64,000 nucleotides of DNA from Haematobia irritans (Eukaryota; Arthropoda; Insecta; Diptera; Muscidae): positions 108,570,105 through 108,634,104 of the forward strand of contig NC_134398.1 of NCBI RefSeq assembly GCF_050003625.1, written 5' to 3'. This document shows, one piece after another, positions 1 through 11,300 of this stretch. How positions within the stretch are numbered: the stretch's first letter is position 1; each line of letters opens with the position of its first letter. The position numbers and the translations under genes were made by a program. The notes beneath the pieces are model-generated. The model saw only the letters and a program-made list of their open reading frames with translations, made no database searches and was not told the DNA's origin.

Positions 1-893
1 CAATTAGTATCAAAGCTGATTTAAAACAATCAATAGACCTCTGGTCTTCAAATGCGATTAGTTTAAAACGTCCTTAGGTTAGGTTAGGTTATGTGGCAGC
101 CCGATGTATCAGGCTCACTTAGACTAGTCAGTCCATTGTGATACCAAAGTGGTGAACTTCTCTCTTATCACTGAGTGCTGCCCGATTCCATGTTAAGCTC
201 AATGACAAGGGACCTCCTTTTTATAGCCGTGTCCGAACGGCATTCCACATTCCAGTGAAACCACTTAGAGAAGCTTTGAAACCCTCAGAAATGTCACCAG
301 CATTACTGAGGTGGCATAATCCACCGCTGAAAAACTTTTTGGTGTTCGGTCGTAGCAGGAATCGAACCCACGACCTTGTGTATGCAAGGCGGGCATGCTA
401 AACATTGCACCACGGTCCTTGATACCAACCAGTCTCATGGTGTCGAAGATCTGGTCAAGAAACTTTTCGAACACCTGTGAGTAGCAAAGAATTCAAGAAT
501 TCCTTGCACCCATTTTAAGGCTTAGCCTATAAATTGCTTGAGTCGACTGATCCTAATCTTTTGGATAAATAAGGCATTTCAGCGTTCCTTAAATCTCTTT
601 CTGGAGGGATTAACTCCTTTTGATGTCGTTAACTTAGGATAGGTGCGACTTGCCGAAACCTGTCAACCCGTCTACAGGTAGACTAGTTGGACCTAACTCT
701 TGGTCATTGCCCAAATTTATAACTTTAATCCCGTCCACTGGCCACTGAAAGTATCAGCCCAGTGGGTGACTTTGAATTTCGCTGCATGGTGGCTTAATAT
801 ACCACCACATTTGAAACGTAATAAGTACTTATTACAATAAAATTTACTTAACGCGTTATTAAAAGCACGTCCATTCAGTTTGACGGTTGAATG
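1..893 (-). mobile_element. LINE copy L1, 5' part, degenerate, cut by window edge
   Basis: The reverse complement matches the 5' UTR and ORF1 of the LINE copies at 3,687 and 25,081. It has the same 5' start (CAACCGTC near 885), the same start-codon context near 800, and the ORF1 stretch ending at the window edge. Frameshifts and gaps break ORF1 and no long frame survives. A SINE splits the copy at 76-414; with it removed, the two halves rejoin to give the LINE order. The rest of the element lies left of the window. Confidence 0.85.
76..414 (-). mobile_element. tRNA-derived SINE (copy 1)
   Basis: Read on the minus strand, the element opens with a tRNA-like head carrying a pol III A box (TGGTGCAATGG) and a B box (GGTTCGATTCC). 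A body follows, then a tail shared with the LINE 3' end, ending in (TAACC)n. It sits in LINE copy L1 between direct repeats GTCCTT (70-75 and 415-420), and removing it restores the LINE sequence. It is a non-coding retroposon, not a tRNA gene: the cloverleaf 3' half is not followed by a normal acceptor end. Confidence 0.9.
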
Positions 894-929
894 TAGATTC
901 GGAATGTTACTTAAACCTTAGAAACCTTA

Positions 930-998
930 GAAATCAAGGAAAAGTAATCGCGAAAATAAAGTGGGTTTCCACTCGAAAACCGAACATAGTACCCACCT
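930..998. mobile_element. PIF/Harbinger-type MITE, one end only
   Basis: The stretch ends in GAACATAGTACCCACCT, the terminal sequence of the MITE family seen complete at 33,615, 36,044, 38,411 and 48,626. The other end is missing and the sequence abuts LINE copy L1. Confidence 0.6.
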
Positions 999-1004
999 TA
1001 AAAC

Positions 1005-1335
1005 GGAAAAACATATAGTATATGGGGGCTTGGTCTCAATCTTAACCGATTTTGACCAACTTGGGCACACTTTGCTAAAATGCTAATTGTACTCTCTGCG
1101 CACAATTTCAAAATATTCGAAGTGAAACTTTTGTCTCCATGGTCATATGAATCAAAGTCGGGCGAAATATATATATGGGAACCGATGTCACCCAAATTTG
1201 GCATGCATAATAGGAATATTAGTTATACTCCCTGTACAAAACTTCATGTAAATTGGAGTACAACTTTGGCCTCTGGCTTCTGGGGCCGTATAAGTGGATA
1301 TCGGGCGAATGATATATATGGGAGCTTTATCTAAA
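1005..1335. repeat. Unclassified interspersed repeat
   Basis: Short phrases recur with spacing: 'ATATATGGGAGC', 'ACCAA.TTGG.CAC', and a run reading 'actcyctgygcacaa'. The inverted form appears at 23,035-23,200 (CCCATATATAT, the 'tttgcacagagagtac' run, 'ccaaatttggtcaaa'). No coding capacity or terminal repeats are recognisable. A weak open frame through it has no familiar motif and is probably chance. Confidence 0.5.
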
Positions 1336-1339
1336 TGTT

Positions 1340-1451
1340 CATTCATTCAATTGTACTCCTTGTGCAAACATTATACCAGATTATATCATTCAATTCAATT
1401 CAATTCATTATATCATTCAATTGTACTCCTTGTGCAAACATTATACCAGAG
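1340..1451. repeat. Local tandem duplication, ~70-bp period
   Basis: A segment of about 37 bp starting CATTCAATTGTACTCC and ending TTATACCAGA occurs twice, about 70 bp apart. Between the copies lies (CAATT)n-type simple sequence, which suggests slippage. The following 250 bp, to the next SINE, hold nothing recognisable apart from a short GCTCC-repeat run near 1,545. Confidence 0.7.
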
Positions 1452-1713
1452 TAAACGAAATTCAAAGAAGCTATCAACGCATTTGATTAAATCTAATATT
1501 TGTTTTTCGGAGCAAAGCGGTTTTTCTTTTGGGTTTTCTCCTCGCTCCGCTCCGCTCCCTGCATCAGACTCAATGAACTTTGAAATATATACAATCGGAC
1601 ATTCCTATAGTGAATCTCTGAAACTATTGAGGCATTTTAGTTTGATTTTAAACCCCACGCGACAGTGACCTATTGGTGGATTGCTTAATTAATATACTTA
1701 AGAGGCAGGTTAG

Positions 1714-2051
1714 GTTAGGTTAGGTTATGTGGCAGCCCGATGTATAAGGCTCACTTAGACTATTCAGTCCATTTTGATACCACAGTGGTGAACTTCTCTC
1801 TTATAACTGAGTGCTGCCCGATTCCATGTTAAGCTCAAAAACGAGGGACCTCCTTTTTATAGCCGAGTCCGAACGGCGTTCCACATTCCAGTGAAACCAC
1901 TTAGAGAAGCTTTGAAACCCTCAGAAATGTCACCAGCATTACTGAGGTGGGATAATCCACCGCTGAAAAACTTTTTGGTGTTCGGTCGTAGCAGGAATCG
2001 AACCTACGACCTTGTGTATGCAAGGCGGGCATGCTAACCATTGCACCACGG
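1714..2051 (-). mobile_element. tRNA-derived SINE (copy 2), full length
   Basis: This has the same head, body and tail as copy 1, in minus orientation. It is flanked by 10-bp direct repeats GGCAGGTTAG (1704-1713 and 2052-2061). The left repeat overlaps the TAGGT-rich tail, so the exact boundary can slide by a few bases. Confidence 0.9.
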
Positions 2052-2334
2052 GGCAGGTTAGAAGGCTCTTTTTTATATTTTTTACAATAACTTATTTGCC
2101 TCGCTACGTCTTTTTTCTACATTCATAAACGATATTGATGATTTACATTTTTACAAGCGAAGTGCTAAAAAAGGTTTGACTCAATATCGAATAATTTTTC
2201 GGCAAAATGGTGATTCAAGTCATCGCATGTCTACGTATCGGCAAATATCTTGAAATTACATACCCTCTGTTTTGATGTATCAATATAACGTATTCCAAAG
2301 TAGTCTTTGTCTTTTATTTGCAGTTGATCGCAGA

Positions 2335-2563
2335 TGTTATCCAATAAGAAACATCCCCTATGGAAAGCCTGAAAAGAGCAAGAAAACACACATATTATAT
2401 ATGTCTTATGTATGTAACTTATGTTTATTTACGGCCTCACTGGTATGATCATTTAGTTTACCGCATTTCTGAATACACGAGCACAACAGATGTGCTCAAC
2501 TATAAACTGAATTATATTACAATTACAACCTCGGTTTCCATTCACCTCAATAAAAAAACATAG
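2335..2563 (+). other. Possible solo LTR end plus primer-site-like motif
   Basis: A stretch beginning TGTTATCC and ending in AATAAAAAAACA is followed within a few bases by TGGCGACGAG, a motif often found next to the LTR of insect Ty3/gypsy elements. No second LTR was found and the sequence downstream has no Gag motif. This is a weak call and could be coincidence. Confidence 0.25.
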
Positions 2564-2565
2564 CA

Positions 2566-3672
2566 GTTGTGGCGACGAGAATTTGTGAACTGCAAAAGTA
2601 AATTTTGCAATTCAGAAATCAAACTCCTCGGTGAATTCATTAGAAGTGACAAATGTAGCCCAATTCTGAATAACAACTCCCAGGGATTTTTCCCTCTTCC
2701 TTGTTCCCCTATTCTCAACAAACTGTCCCTGGGGAATTTTCCTTATTCCAAACCAGATTCGAAAATGAGATACTCTTCCCTGGGAGAAAATTGGTATTAC
2801 GAATGCCAACAAAAGGGGAAACATTATGGGAATAATTTCCTCAAAAAATTCAAGGGAGTTTCTACGAAAATGCATAATTTCTTTGTAATTTCAAGTCAAT
2901 AACCTAAAATAAAAAGAAACAAATGAAAGAGTCGTGTCATACATCAGGATGACATACATCCCAGTACCGAATCCTCATTTCATGGAGACAGATCTGTACA
3001 TATTTTAAAAATTCTTTCATATTTAGAAAATAAAATAAAAGCTTTACATTTAAATTATAGTGCTCCTTCCTGGTATAAATAGGTACAATAATCCATCCTA
3101 TTATTCTTGAAATTCCATGAGAAACGTAAAAAGATAATGCAATTTTCTTTTTTCTCCTCCGTTTTGATGAAATATATCCACTTTGGGCATATGCGTTCTC
3201 CAAATATGTTTATGGCTTCTTTAAGAACTTTGCTCCGGCAACAGATACGTCTCCATCTTTTCCCTTTTTAGTAGCCACCTTCGACAAAGAAGCATTGAAC
3301 AACACTTAATTTTACCAGGGATGAGGTGGATAGTGGGCTGCTAACACGCCCAACATGTACTTGAAGGCAGGTTTATTTACCCTATTATACCTTCAAAAGC
3401 AAAGCATCCCATTAACTAACAGCCTCTTCATATTCAAGTATGTAGTTACAAAGTTTCGGGCAACTCAAGTGGGTTAATAGCGTAACTTTCTATCCTTTGG
3501 ACATAATAACGTAGATGCGCCTCTTCCTCAGCTTCTATAATAAACACCAAATCAATTTTTACGTCAATTCATACAATTTCAATTTAACATTTTTATGTAA
3601 ATATTTACCAAAATAAAACAGCTCAAGCTAGTGTAAATACTCGAAATTATTTCTCCCTAGTTATTGTCTTCC
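2566..3672. other. Unassigned sequence, no gene recognised
   Basis: A 111-codon open frame (2,567-2,902) and short minus-strand frames are present. None has recognisable motifs, and base composition does not change across them. I see no terminal repeats, promoter or RNA gene here. Confidence 0.5.
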
Positions 3673-3818
3673 CCTACTGCTTAGAAAATAGATTCAGGGT
3701 CACGATTTTTATTTATCAGTCAACCGTCGAACGAAACGGACGTGTTTTTAATAGCGGATAAAATCATCGTAATAAGTACTTACTACGAATTTCAAGTGTG
3801 GTGGGATATTAGGCCACC

Positions 3819-5048
3819 ATGCAGAGAAATTCAAAGACATCCACCGGGTTGCTAACTTCAGGGCCCAGTGGACGGGTATCGACTGGAGTTATAAATTTGG
3901 ACAATGACCAATAGTTAGGCCCAATTAGTCGACTTGTAGACGGGTCGACAGGTGGCGACACTTTGACAAGTCGAACCTTTACCAAGGTAACGGCATCAAA
4001 AGGAGGTAATCCCTCACGAAAGAGATTCAAGGAACGCAGAAATGCTTTGTTTATCTTAAAGAAATTAGGATCAGTCGACCCAAGCACGTTGTCGGCTAAA
4101 CAAAGCGATTCCATAAAATGGGCTGAAGGAATTCTTGAGGCTGGAAAAAGGGAAAGATCACCGGATGAGCTGCCATCCTCCAAAAGGGATCAAAGATCGT
4201 TTGCCTCAGTTGCTAAAGACAGCCTTGTGATGGCTATCATTAATAAAGGAGCATTGGACGGTATGGTTCCAAAGCAAAAATGGGGGGAAATTGAGAATGC
4301 TTTGCCTGGCGTCTATTCACAGGTGCTGGAAAAGTTTCCCGGCCCAGATCCTCGACACCAAGAGGCTGGTTGGTATCAAGGACGATTTAAGCTAGTCGCA
4401 TTTGAGGACCAGAGGTCTGTAGAATGTTTTGAAGCTGCTCTGATACTAATTGGTGTAGTTTGGGAAGGAGCTGCTCTAATGTTAGTCGAGAAGAAAGACA
4501 TACCGGCTAGACCTAGAGCACATGCGTGGATACCTGCAAACCCTCCTGACCCTGAATCTATTTTAAATAGACTGAAACAATGCAATCCAGATCTTCCAAC
4601 AGCTGATTGGAAGGTTGGCCGTTTGGATGAAGTGGATGGGCCAAGACGGCATACAGTGTTTATATTGAACACTCAGTCTTTGCCACATCTAGCAAAGACC
4701 CAGGGCCGTGTATGTTATGGCTTTCATTATATCCAAATGAAGGTGTATAAAAACGATCAGCTAAAGGATTCAGAAATGGACAAGCCTCTGTCTGAATGAG
4801 AAGTAAGCGGATCCTCTTGCGAAGTCGAGGGGGATACCAAGACATTTGAAGACATGGATAGATACCGTATGCGTGAGGAGGCTTCTACTGCCTCAGAACT
4901 CACCAAAGTTGAACCTATGGTTATTGCGAGAGTCACCGATATCTCTGAAGAGGACATTCTTGATGACTCGATTGAAGCGGCTGATGTGACGGTTGTTGAA
5001 AATCTCGATGGTCCTACGGATCATCCAGATAAATCTTCACCATTGTAA
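3819..5048 (+). pseudogene. LINE L2 ORF1 (nucleic-acid-binding protein), broken
   Basis: It aligns along its length with the 407-residue ORF1 at 25,189. The start codon in context CCACCATGCAG is kept, but an in-frame stop follows near 3,915. A long frame then resumes (3,963-4,799) with the basic stretch NPSRKRFKERR and the conserved block around HAWIPANPPDPES. A second stop at 4,797 cuts off the acidic C-terminal part, which continues in another frame at 4,854-5,048. The product would have bound LINE RNA as part of the retrotransposition particle. It cannot be made intact here. Confidence 0.85.
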
Positions 5049-7960
5049 GCCTGCATGTGCTGCCTTAAAAGCTCTCCTGATGAAAGGGGACATAGATATA
5101 GTTCTTATTCAAGAACCATATGTTTATACAAACAAAATATGTGAATTAAGTACTCCGGGGTTCAAACTATTGCAGTATACTGGTAACGATGTAATTCGAG
5201 CCTGTATAATTGCTAAAAACGAGCTCATCTTGTTTCTGCTTCCTTCAATGTGCAATACAGACACTGTCGTTGCCAGTTTAGAAATAGCCAAATGCAAATA
5301 TTGGGTATCTTCGGTCTACATGGGACATGATAGGGAGATGCCTCCATGTGCCGTTAACACCTTAGTTGAGGAGTCATTGGACAAATGCACATCATAGTAT
5401 ATGGGGAAGTGGTGACATTAATACAAGAGGAGAGTCACTCCTGGAGTTTATTTTGCGTACTAATTTGGTAGTTTGCAATATGGAAGATGCCCCAACCTTT
5501 GTTACTAAAAACAGGCAAGAGGTTTTGGACGTCACCTTGGCCTCGCAAGAACTGAATGAAATGATATCTGATTGGCAGGTTTTAAGTGAACATAGCTTCT
5601 CAGATCATCGCTACATCAGTTTCAAATTTGATGTTCATACCACCAAGACCATATTTCCGCCAAATGTTAGGAAAGCTGACTGGAATAGGCATAGGGAATC
5701 GTTCAATATGATGATACCGGAAATACCAGAGACAAATATGAGCACTGTGCAAGTTATCGAACACGCAGTGGAGAGGATTACTAAGGCCTTCAACATTTCA
5801 CTGAAAGCTGCATGCCCCAGAGGGAAGCCAAGGGGAAAAATCGACCACCATGGTGGTCTACGGAGTTAGGTAATATGAGGAAATCGTGCAGGAAGCTCTT
5901 TAACAAAGCAAAGTCCGCCAGAGCTCCTGTGGATTGGGACGCTTACAAGAAGAATCTGAGAGGAGGAACGGAGAAAGCCTCAGCATAACTCTTGGAATGA
6001 TTACTGCAGCAGCATTGAGAATACGTCCAGACTACGGAAGGTACTAGCATCCACGAACACCGCTCCAGGTTTCATTAAAATATCGGAGGGCAATTGGACA
6101 ACGTCCAGTGAGGAGACGCTGGAGGTACTATTGGACACACATTCTCCCGGAAATCAGACGGTTGAACCATGTACTGGCGGTGCCACAGTGGCTCAGCGGT
6201 CGTTTCCTATCGAGGAAAATGTATCGGAAGCTAGAATAAAATGGGCGTTAAATAGCTTTGGATCATTCAAATCCCCCGGACCTGATGGAATTACTCCGGC
6301 GGAGTTACAAGCGGTGGCTGAAAGAATTATCCCCTAGTTGTCGGCGATATATATAGCACATATTCCAGGAATGTGGAGGGAAACAAAAGTCGTTTTCATA
6401 CCTAAAGCGGGAAAAGCCTCTCACTCGAGTGCGAAGGATTTCCGACCAATCAGCTTATCCTCATTCCTACTTAAGACTCTGGAGAGGATGATAGATATTT
6501 ATGTTAGAACTCGTCGATTCAAGTTTGCTGTCGAAACGATAACATGCATACTCGAAGGGCAGGTCTACCGAGACCGCATTACATGAACTAGTCAGCTTTA
6601 TTGAAAGCTCACTATCTATCACCTCTCCTTTGGAATGTTGCTATAAACGACCTTCTGGTTTCCCTAGAAAAAGAAAGGATACAAGTGGTGGCATACGCAG
6701 ATGTTGTGGCGCTTGCAGTCAGGGGAAAATTCCCATCAACAGTTAGAGATATTATACAGAGAGCCCTCCGGATGACTGAGAAATGGGCGAAAGATAATGG
6801 TCTTGGGGTAAATCCTGCAAAGACAGAACTAGTCATGTACTGCAAAGATCGCAAAACTCCCACGGTTAGGCCCATTTCCTTACGGTGTATTGAAATTCCC
6901 TTTAGTGAGTGTGCAAAATACCTTAGCGTTATTTTGGACAGGAAGCTGAACTTTAAGCTTAATATAGACGAAAGGGCGAGGAAAGCAACGGTAGCTTTAT
7001 ACTCGTGCAAAAAGCCAACAGGAAAAAATGGGGACTAAAACCAAAAATTGTGCATTGGCTATACACGGCAGTGGTTAGACCTACATGCTATATGGTGTTG
7101 TAGTCTGGTGGCCGGCACTTCACCAGCCAACAAGTTTAGACAGCGTATGGCGTGCTTGTGTATCTCAGGTGCATTCAGCAAGACAGGAACAAATTCCCTT
7201 AATGTCATACTGCATCTATTGCCTTTAGACATTTTGCCAAACAGTCAACTGCAACAACGGCTGTGCGGTTGCGCGAGCTATCGCTGTGGTCGGAAAAAAG
7301 TTACGGCCACAGTTCGGTCCTCAAAATAACGCCAGATGTGCCTAACGTAGTGGATTACACTTTGGCGAGACCACTTTTCGACAATAAGTTTGAATAAAAG
7401 ATATATAGATTTCTACACTGATGGCTCCAAATTGGATGGCCAAGTGGGTTTCGGAGTATATTCTAAAGATCTGGAACTTCGAATAGCGAAAATATTACCT
7501 GATCACTGTAGTGTTTTTCAGGCTGAAATATTAGCAAATAAGAGAAGTGGTTAATTGGCTGAGAAGTAATGCTCCAAGCAATATTGGCATTAATATATAC
7601 TCAGACAGTCAACCTGCAATAAAATCCTTGGACTCTGTGTTCCTCAACTCGCAAACGGCCATCGACTGCCGCAAATCTCTTAATGAGATGGCTGAGCAGC
7701 ACAATATTCACCTAATATGGGTGCCTGGCCATAGAACATACCGGCGAACATCGAAGCGGATGAGCTAGCAAGGCTAGGAACTACCTTACATATTCCAGGG
7801 GAACTAGAATCTGTTGGTATACCTCTGGCTACCTGCAAGCTCTTACTGCGTGAGAAGGCTGTCATGATGGCAAGAATTGCAAGGGTTGTAACGACACCAA
7901 GCAAATATGGCAAATATTCAACAGAAGAAAATAATCGAGAAGGTTCAGCGGTTAAAACTA
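5008..7960 (+). pseudogene. LINE L2 ORF2 (endonuclease-RT-RNase H), broken
   Basis: The APE-type endonuclease fragments begin with the LQINLHHC-type start and show IQEPYV and later SDHRYIS. A deletion near 5,390 removes the GCDANAH block. The RT part is split by frameshifts, and about 380 bp are lost near 6,600, including motif A (FLDIEGAF) and the GTPQGG motif B. The active-site motif reads YADV instead of YADD at about 6,700, which would by itself abolish polymerase activity. RNase H remnants (TDGSK, YSDSQPAI, and the IWVPGHR block missing from L3) follow at 7,410-7,770. At least six frame breaks are visible. Confidence 0.85.
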
Positions 7961-7992
7961 GAAGTGCCCATATGTAATAAGTACTTTTAGTT

Positions 7993-8066
7993 AATGTGGT
8001 ATCACAATGGACTGAATAGTCTAAATGAGCCTGAATCTTAATCGGGCTGCCACTTTAACCTAACCT
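7993..8066 (+). repeat. LINE 3' tail shared with the SINE
   Basis: The last ~70 bp of the LINE (GTGGTATCACAATGGACTG through GGGCTGCCAC, then TAACC units) are nearly the same as the SINE tail. The LINE has ACTTTAACC after GCC where the SINE has ACATAACC or ACCTAACC, which separates the two families. Such a tail is the expected binding site for the LINE reverse transcriptase. Confidence 0.85.
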
Positions 8067-8261
8067 ACTGCTTAGAATGGGAGGATTTTATTCCCGGAAA
8101 AAAATATAAAAATATAAAATTGGGCGTTTGTAGAAAATTCAAGGACAGTGACATGCTACATATCAGACGTTGGCTCTTTTAGGCAGCCAAATTTTTCTTT
8201 AGGCAGCTAAATTTCCAATATAAATAAAAAAATCATACAGGAATGTTTTCGACCACAACTC

Positions 8262-10150
8262 ATTAGGATTTGACCACGCAAAGGTGTACATCGACAACAT
8301 CATGGGCGTTGGTAAAGATATTTCATAGCACAAACAAAGTTTGGATGAATTGTTTCATCATATTCACGCTCAGACCCGGAAAAGATTAGGGAGGTCTAAA
8401 ATCTTAAGGCTCATGAAAATAGATCTGAGGTAAGATCTTTATTGGCTACAGCTGAAAAAATACAACCAGATTGAGAAAGAGAATCTATATTTGATATTTG
8501 GTGTTCAAGTTTTTCATTCTATGTTATTTGGTCACATTACGCACTGATCATATGCCATTGCTTACCATATTTGGATCAACGGCATTCCTGCCCAGCAAAA
8601 ACTAGGTAACCACATCTCATTACAATTGACATTACCAGGAGTAAAGCTGTCATTACACGTTGCATTACTTTGCGGCGAGTTATAATGACTAACTTGTAAT
8701 GACAAAAATAAATACTTCTCGGTAATTTTCGAATTGTTATTCTCAAATTTTATGCACTTGTAGTTAACGAATTAATAAAATAGAATAAATGGTGGTACCA
8801 TTAGGTATAATTATTCACATAATCGAGCACTTACATAAAAAATCAAAAAGAATATGTAATGTAACGGTAATTCTGAAAATTGTTCCGTTAAGAAATTTTT
8901 ATCTTATTTAGATTATTTATTAGATTTTTTGTTTATTTATACAATATTCGTTTCTATTCAAGTAGTTCTTCTATTACAGCATCACTCGCCATATTTTGAT
9001 CCATTATAATCGGCGATAGAAATCAATATTTTCGAGATTTGGTTGCCTGAGACAATAAGTGGCTATTTTGCAAGCTTTGGTGTATCTACGAATAAGTCAT
9101 TACATATTAGGTGATTATATGCTTTAAATGCACTACTTATTTTATGGCCGAAAGTATGCCTGGGGAGTAGTACTTTCCTTCTAGGACATGCGTATGTAAA
9201 TGTAATCCGAAGCGATGCCAATTAATAAGTGGTTATTAATTTTTAAATAGGCTTACCTACAAGATTACCGGGTAATGAGAGTTTCTACTGGGTGTTTATA
9301 CAGCGAATAGACTTCAAAGATGGCACTGATCTTAGTAACATATGAGTTTGAAATCAGGTACACAAACACTCAAGATTTCGGACATGCGGATGTTCTCTCG
9401 AGACTCATAAGTCCTCATGAAAAACCAACGGATGATTTCATAATAGCTTCCACCAATTTTGAAAAATATTTCAAAACAATTCATTATCTTCACTTCCAGT
9501 AACACACACCACAACTAGATCAGGTGACATTTTTCAAAAAGTTTTGTCATGCTTGGATCAAGGCTGGCCAGATAAGGAGATTCTGGTATAACCTGATGTG
9601 TTACTATACTTCAAAAGAAAGGATTTACTTTCGTACATCGATGCACGTCTACTTTTCAATTTAAGAATCATCATTCCTCAATATTCCGCAACAAAAATGC
9701 AAAATAATCGCACGAAGTTATGTCTATTGGCCCGGCATTGACAATGAAATTGATGACTACGTCAAATGATGCAACAACTGTCAACTAGCTGTCAAAAATT
9801 CAGACAAGACAGATTTATCATCATGGCCAAAAACAAATCAAGCAGGTCCCGCCATAGGTCGAAATTACATCATTATAGTCGTATAATAACAGTTAGGCAA
9901 TCCGGAACAATTGGTTTCCGAAAACGGAACCCAGTTCTGTGCCACCAACTTTGAACAATGGTGCGTAAAAAAAACCATACAGCAACCCATAAAATTCGAT
10001 TCTATCCTAGCCCAAACGGTCAAGAAATTGGAAGGAACGATCACAGAAATACTTCATACATTTTTGGATGTGTATGGATCTATTTAATCTATATCTATCG
10101 TCAAATCTCATGCAGATCTGGTGAGAATGAGATGTACAGATACACAGTTT
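8262..10150 (+). mobile_element. Ty3/gypsy retrotransposon pol relic (G1)
   Basis: Translated pieces in pol order can be read: the end of an RT (VYIDNIMGVGKD, where YIDN stands for the YxDD active site), an RNase H/connection piece (TDHMPLLTIFGS; VYTANRLQRW), then RYTNTQDFGHADVLSRL, then an integrase zinc-binding block (SYVYWPGIDNEIDDY followed by C-x2-C), and a trace of the integrase core. Stops and frameshifts are frequent. A 702-bp element interrupts RNase H. Most of gag, the N-terminal RT and both LTRs are missing. The pieces look most like the K02A2.6-type gypsy group, from memory. Confidence 0.8.
8591..9292. mobile_element. Non-autonomous inverted-repeat DNA element in gypsy pol
   Basis: The ends are imperfect inverted repeats, CCCAGCAAAAACT on the left and the complement of CCCAGTAGAAACT on the right. 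Flanking TG occurs on both sides. Removing the element with one TG leaves the reading IPVYTANRLQRW, exactly the RNase H region expected for a gypsy pol, so the boundaries are well fixed. The interior is AT-rich and repeats CATTAC/GTAATG many times near the ends, like subterminal transposase sites. No coding sequence is visible. The superfamily is uncertain because a TG 2-bp duplication is not diagnostic. Confidence 0.8.
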
Positions 10151-10483
10151 GAGAATGTATTGTAACGACCCCCCTTCATACCCTATCGGCGAACGCTACC
10201 TATCTTTTCCGGCTTTGCTCAGGGCAATGGCGTAGTTCTCGCAGACAAGGTATAATTCAAGGCCGTATTCAGGGGGGGGGATGATGGGGATCAAACCCCC
10301 CCCGAAATGAATGAATATTTTTATATAAATAAACATATATTTTTAGCTGCATAGTGTGTTTGTTGTTCTTTTTGTGAACATGACTCGCTTTGTTTGGCCA
10401 TAGCAACAACAACGAAACAGCCAAACACACATGTGTAAATGAAATGGCGCAAAACCTGCGAAAAGAACCTGCCTAATTCAGCG
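10151..10483. other. Possible hAT 5' region, otherwise unassigned
   Basis: Phrases such as CAGGGCAATGGCGTAGT and CAGGGGGGGGATGATGG resemble hAT element termini. They precede the hAT transposase fragment and may belong to its 5' end, with most of the gene deleted. I cannot pair them with a 3' end. Confidence 0.35.
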
Positions 10484-10751
10484 ATGGAAGCACTTGGAGA
10501 GTGCAATAAAGAGATATTTCCAAACTGCATATTCTTTTAAAAATTTTGGTCACTTTGCCAGTAACTCAGGGATGGAAAATACAATTTTTAAGAAAGTACA
10601 AAAAAGGTATTTTTTGAGCGGAAAGGTACTTTTTACTAAACTTCAACAAAAATTTCACTGGAAGATTATTGTCAAGAGGCTGAATTTTAAAGAAACTAAA
10701 ATTTTGACAAAATTTTCTATATAAATAAAATTTTGCAAACATTTTCTATAG

Positions 10752-11083
10752 CCGGCTATCATACAAAAACCTTTTTTTCGGAAGGTTCAAGTGTGGTTCA
10801 TTGTTGGGTTTAATGAAATGCCTGAATTTATTCTTATAATTGGTTGATAGTTTTGCTGCAAGTAAGGGATGCTGATGAGGAATGTGGTAATTCCGAAACG
10901 TGCGTCCATCCAACCATCTTGCAGTCTATAGGGCTTTGCCCAAATAAATTTGACAAACATTCTTTTCCTCTGTTGGTTAAGCTACACTTGTAGTTTAGTC
11001 AATGTATGGTTTTAAGCTGCAATAAAAAAAACAACAACAATGCTTAAAGAACAAAACCAACAATAACAAAACAAAACGAAGGG
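10752..11083. other. Unclassified insertion inside the hAT MITE
   Basis: This segment interrupts the TCTATAGAAATAAAATTTTG minisatellite, which resumes on the far side. It contains GGTTCAAGT, resembling a pol III B box, and ends in CAACAACAATGC and AACAAAACC simple repeats. It could be another SINE-like retroposon, but I cannot identify it. Confidence 0.35.
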
Positions 11084-11084
11084 A

Positions 11085-11300
11085 AATAAAATTTTGCAAA
11101 AAAATTCTATAGAAAAAAAATTTTGCAAAATTTTTTCTATAGAAATAAAATTTTGCAAAAATTTCCTATAGAAATAACATTTTTACAAAATTTTCAATTG
11201 AAATAAAATTTTGACAAAATTATCTATAAAAATAAAATTTTGCAAAAATTCTATATAGAAATAAAATTTAGACAACATTTTCTACCGAAATAAAAAATTG
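11085..11300. repeat. AT-rich minisatellite, ~29-bp unit
   Basis: About seven degenerate units of the form TCTATAGAAATAAAATTTTG plus ACAAAAT or CAAAAAT. The same unit forms the array at 15,003-15,235 in a different element and appears once or twice near 10,690-10,750. Confidence 0.85.

Larger units (their letters stand above)
3687..8066 (+). mobile_element. LINE copy L2, near full length, inactivated
   Basis: A LOA/Bilbo-like non-LTR retrotransposon flanked by 14-bp direct repeats CCTACTGCTTAGAA (3,673-3,686 and 8,064-8,077), the signature of target-primed reverse transcription. The order is 5' UTR, ORF1, ORF2 (endonuclease, RT, RNase H), then a 3' UTR ending in TAACC repeats. It is about 0.5 kb shorter than L3 because of internal deletions in RT and at the ORF2 end. 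The first 35-40 bp are absent from L3, so either L3 is slightly shortened or this start includes extra bases. The clade call rests on remembered family resemblance. Confidence 0.88.

Noticed and set aside
9766..10152. Two open frames (62 and 64 codons) as new genes
   Set aside because: They are out-of-frame readings of the degraded gypsy integrase region, whose zinc-binding motif is readable in another frame just upstream.
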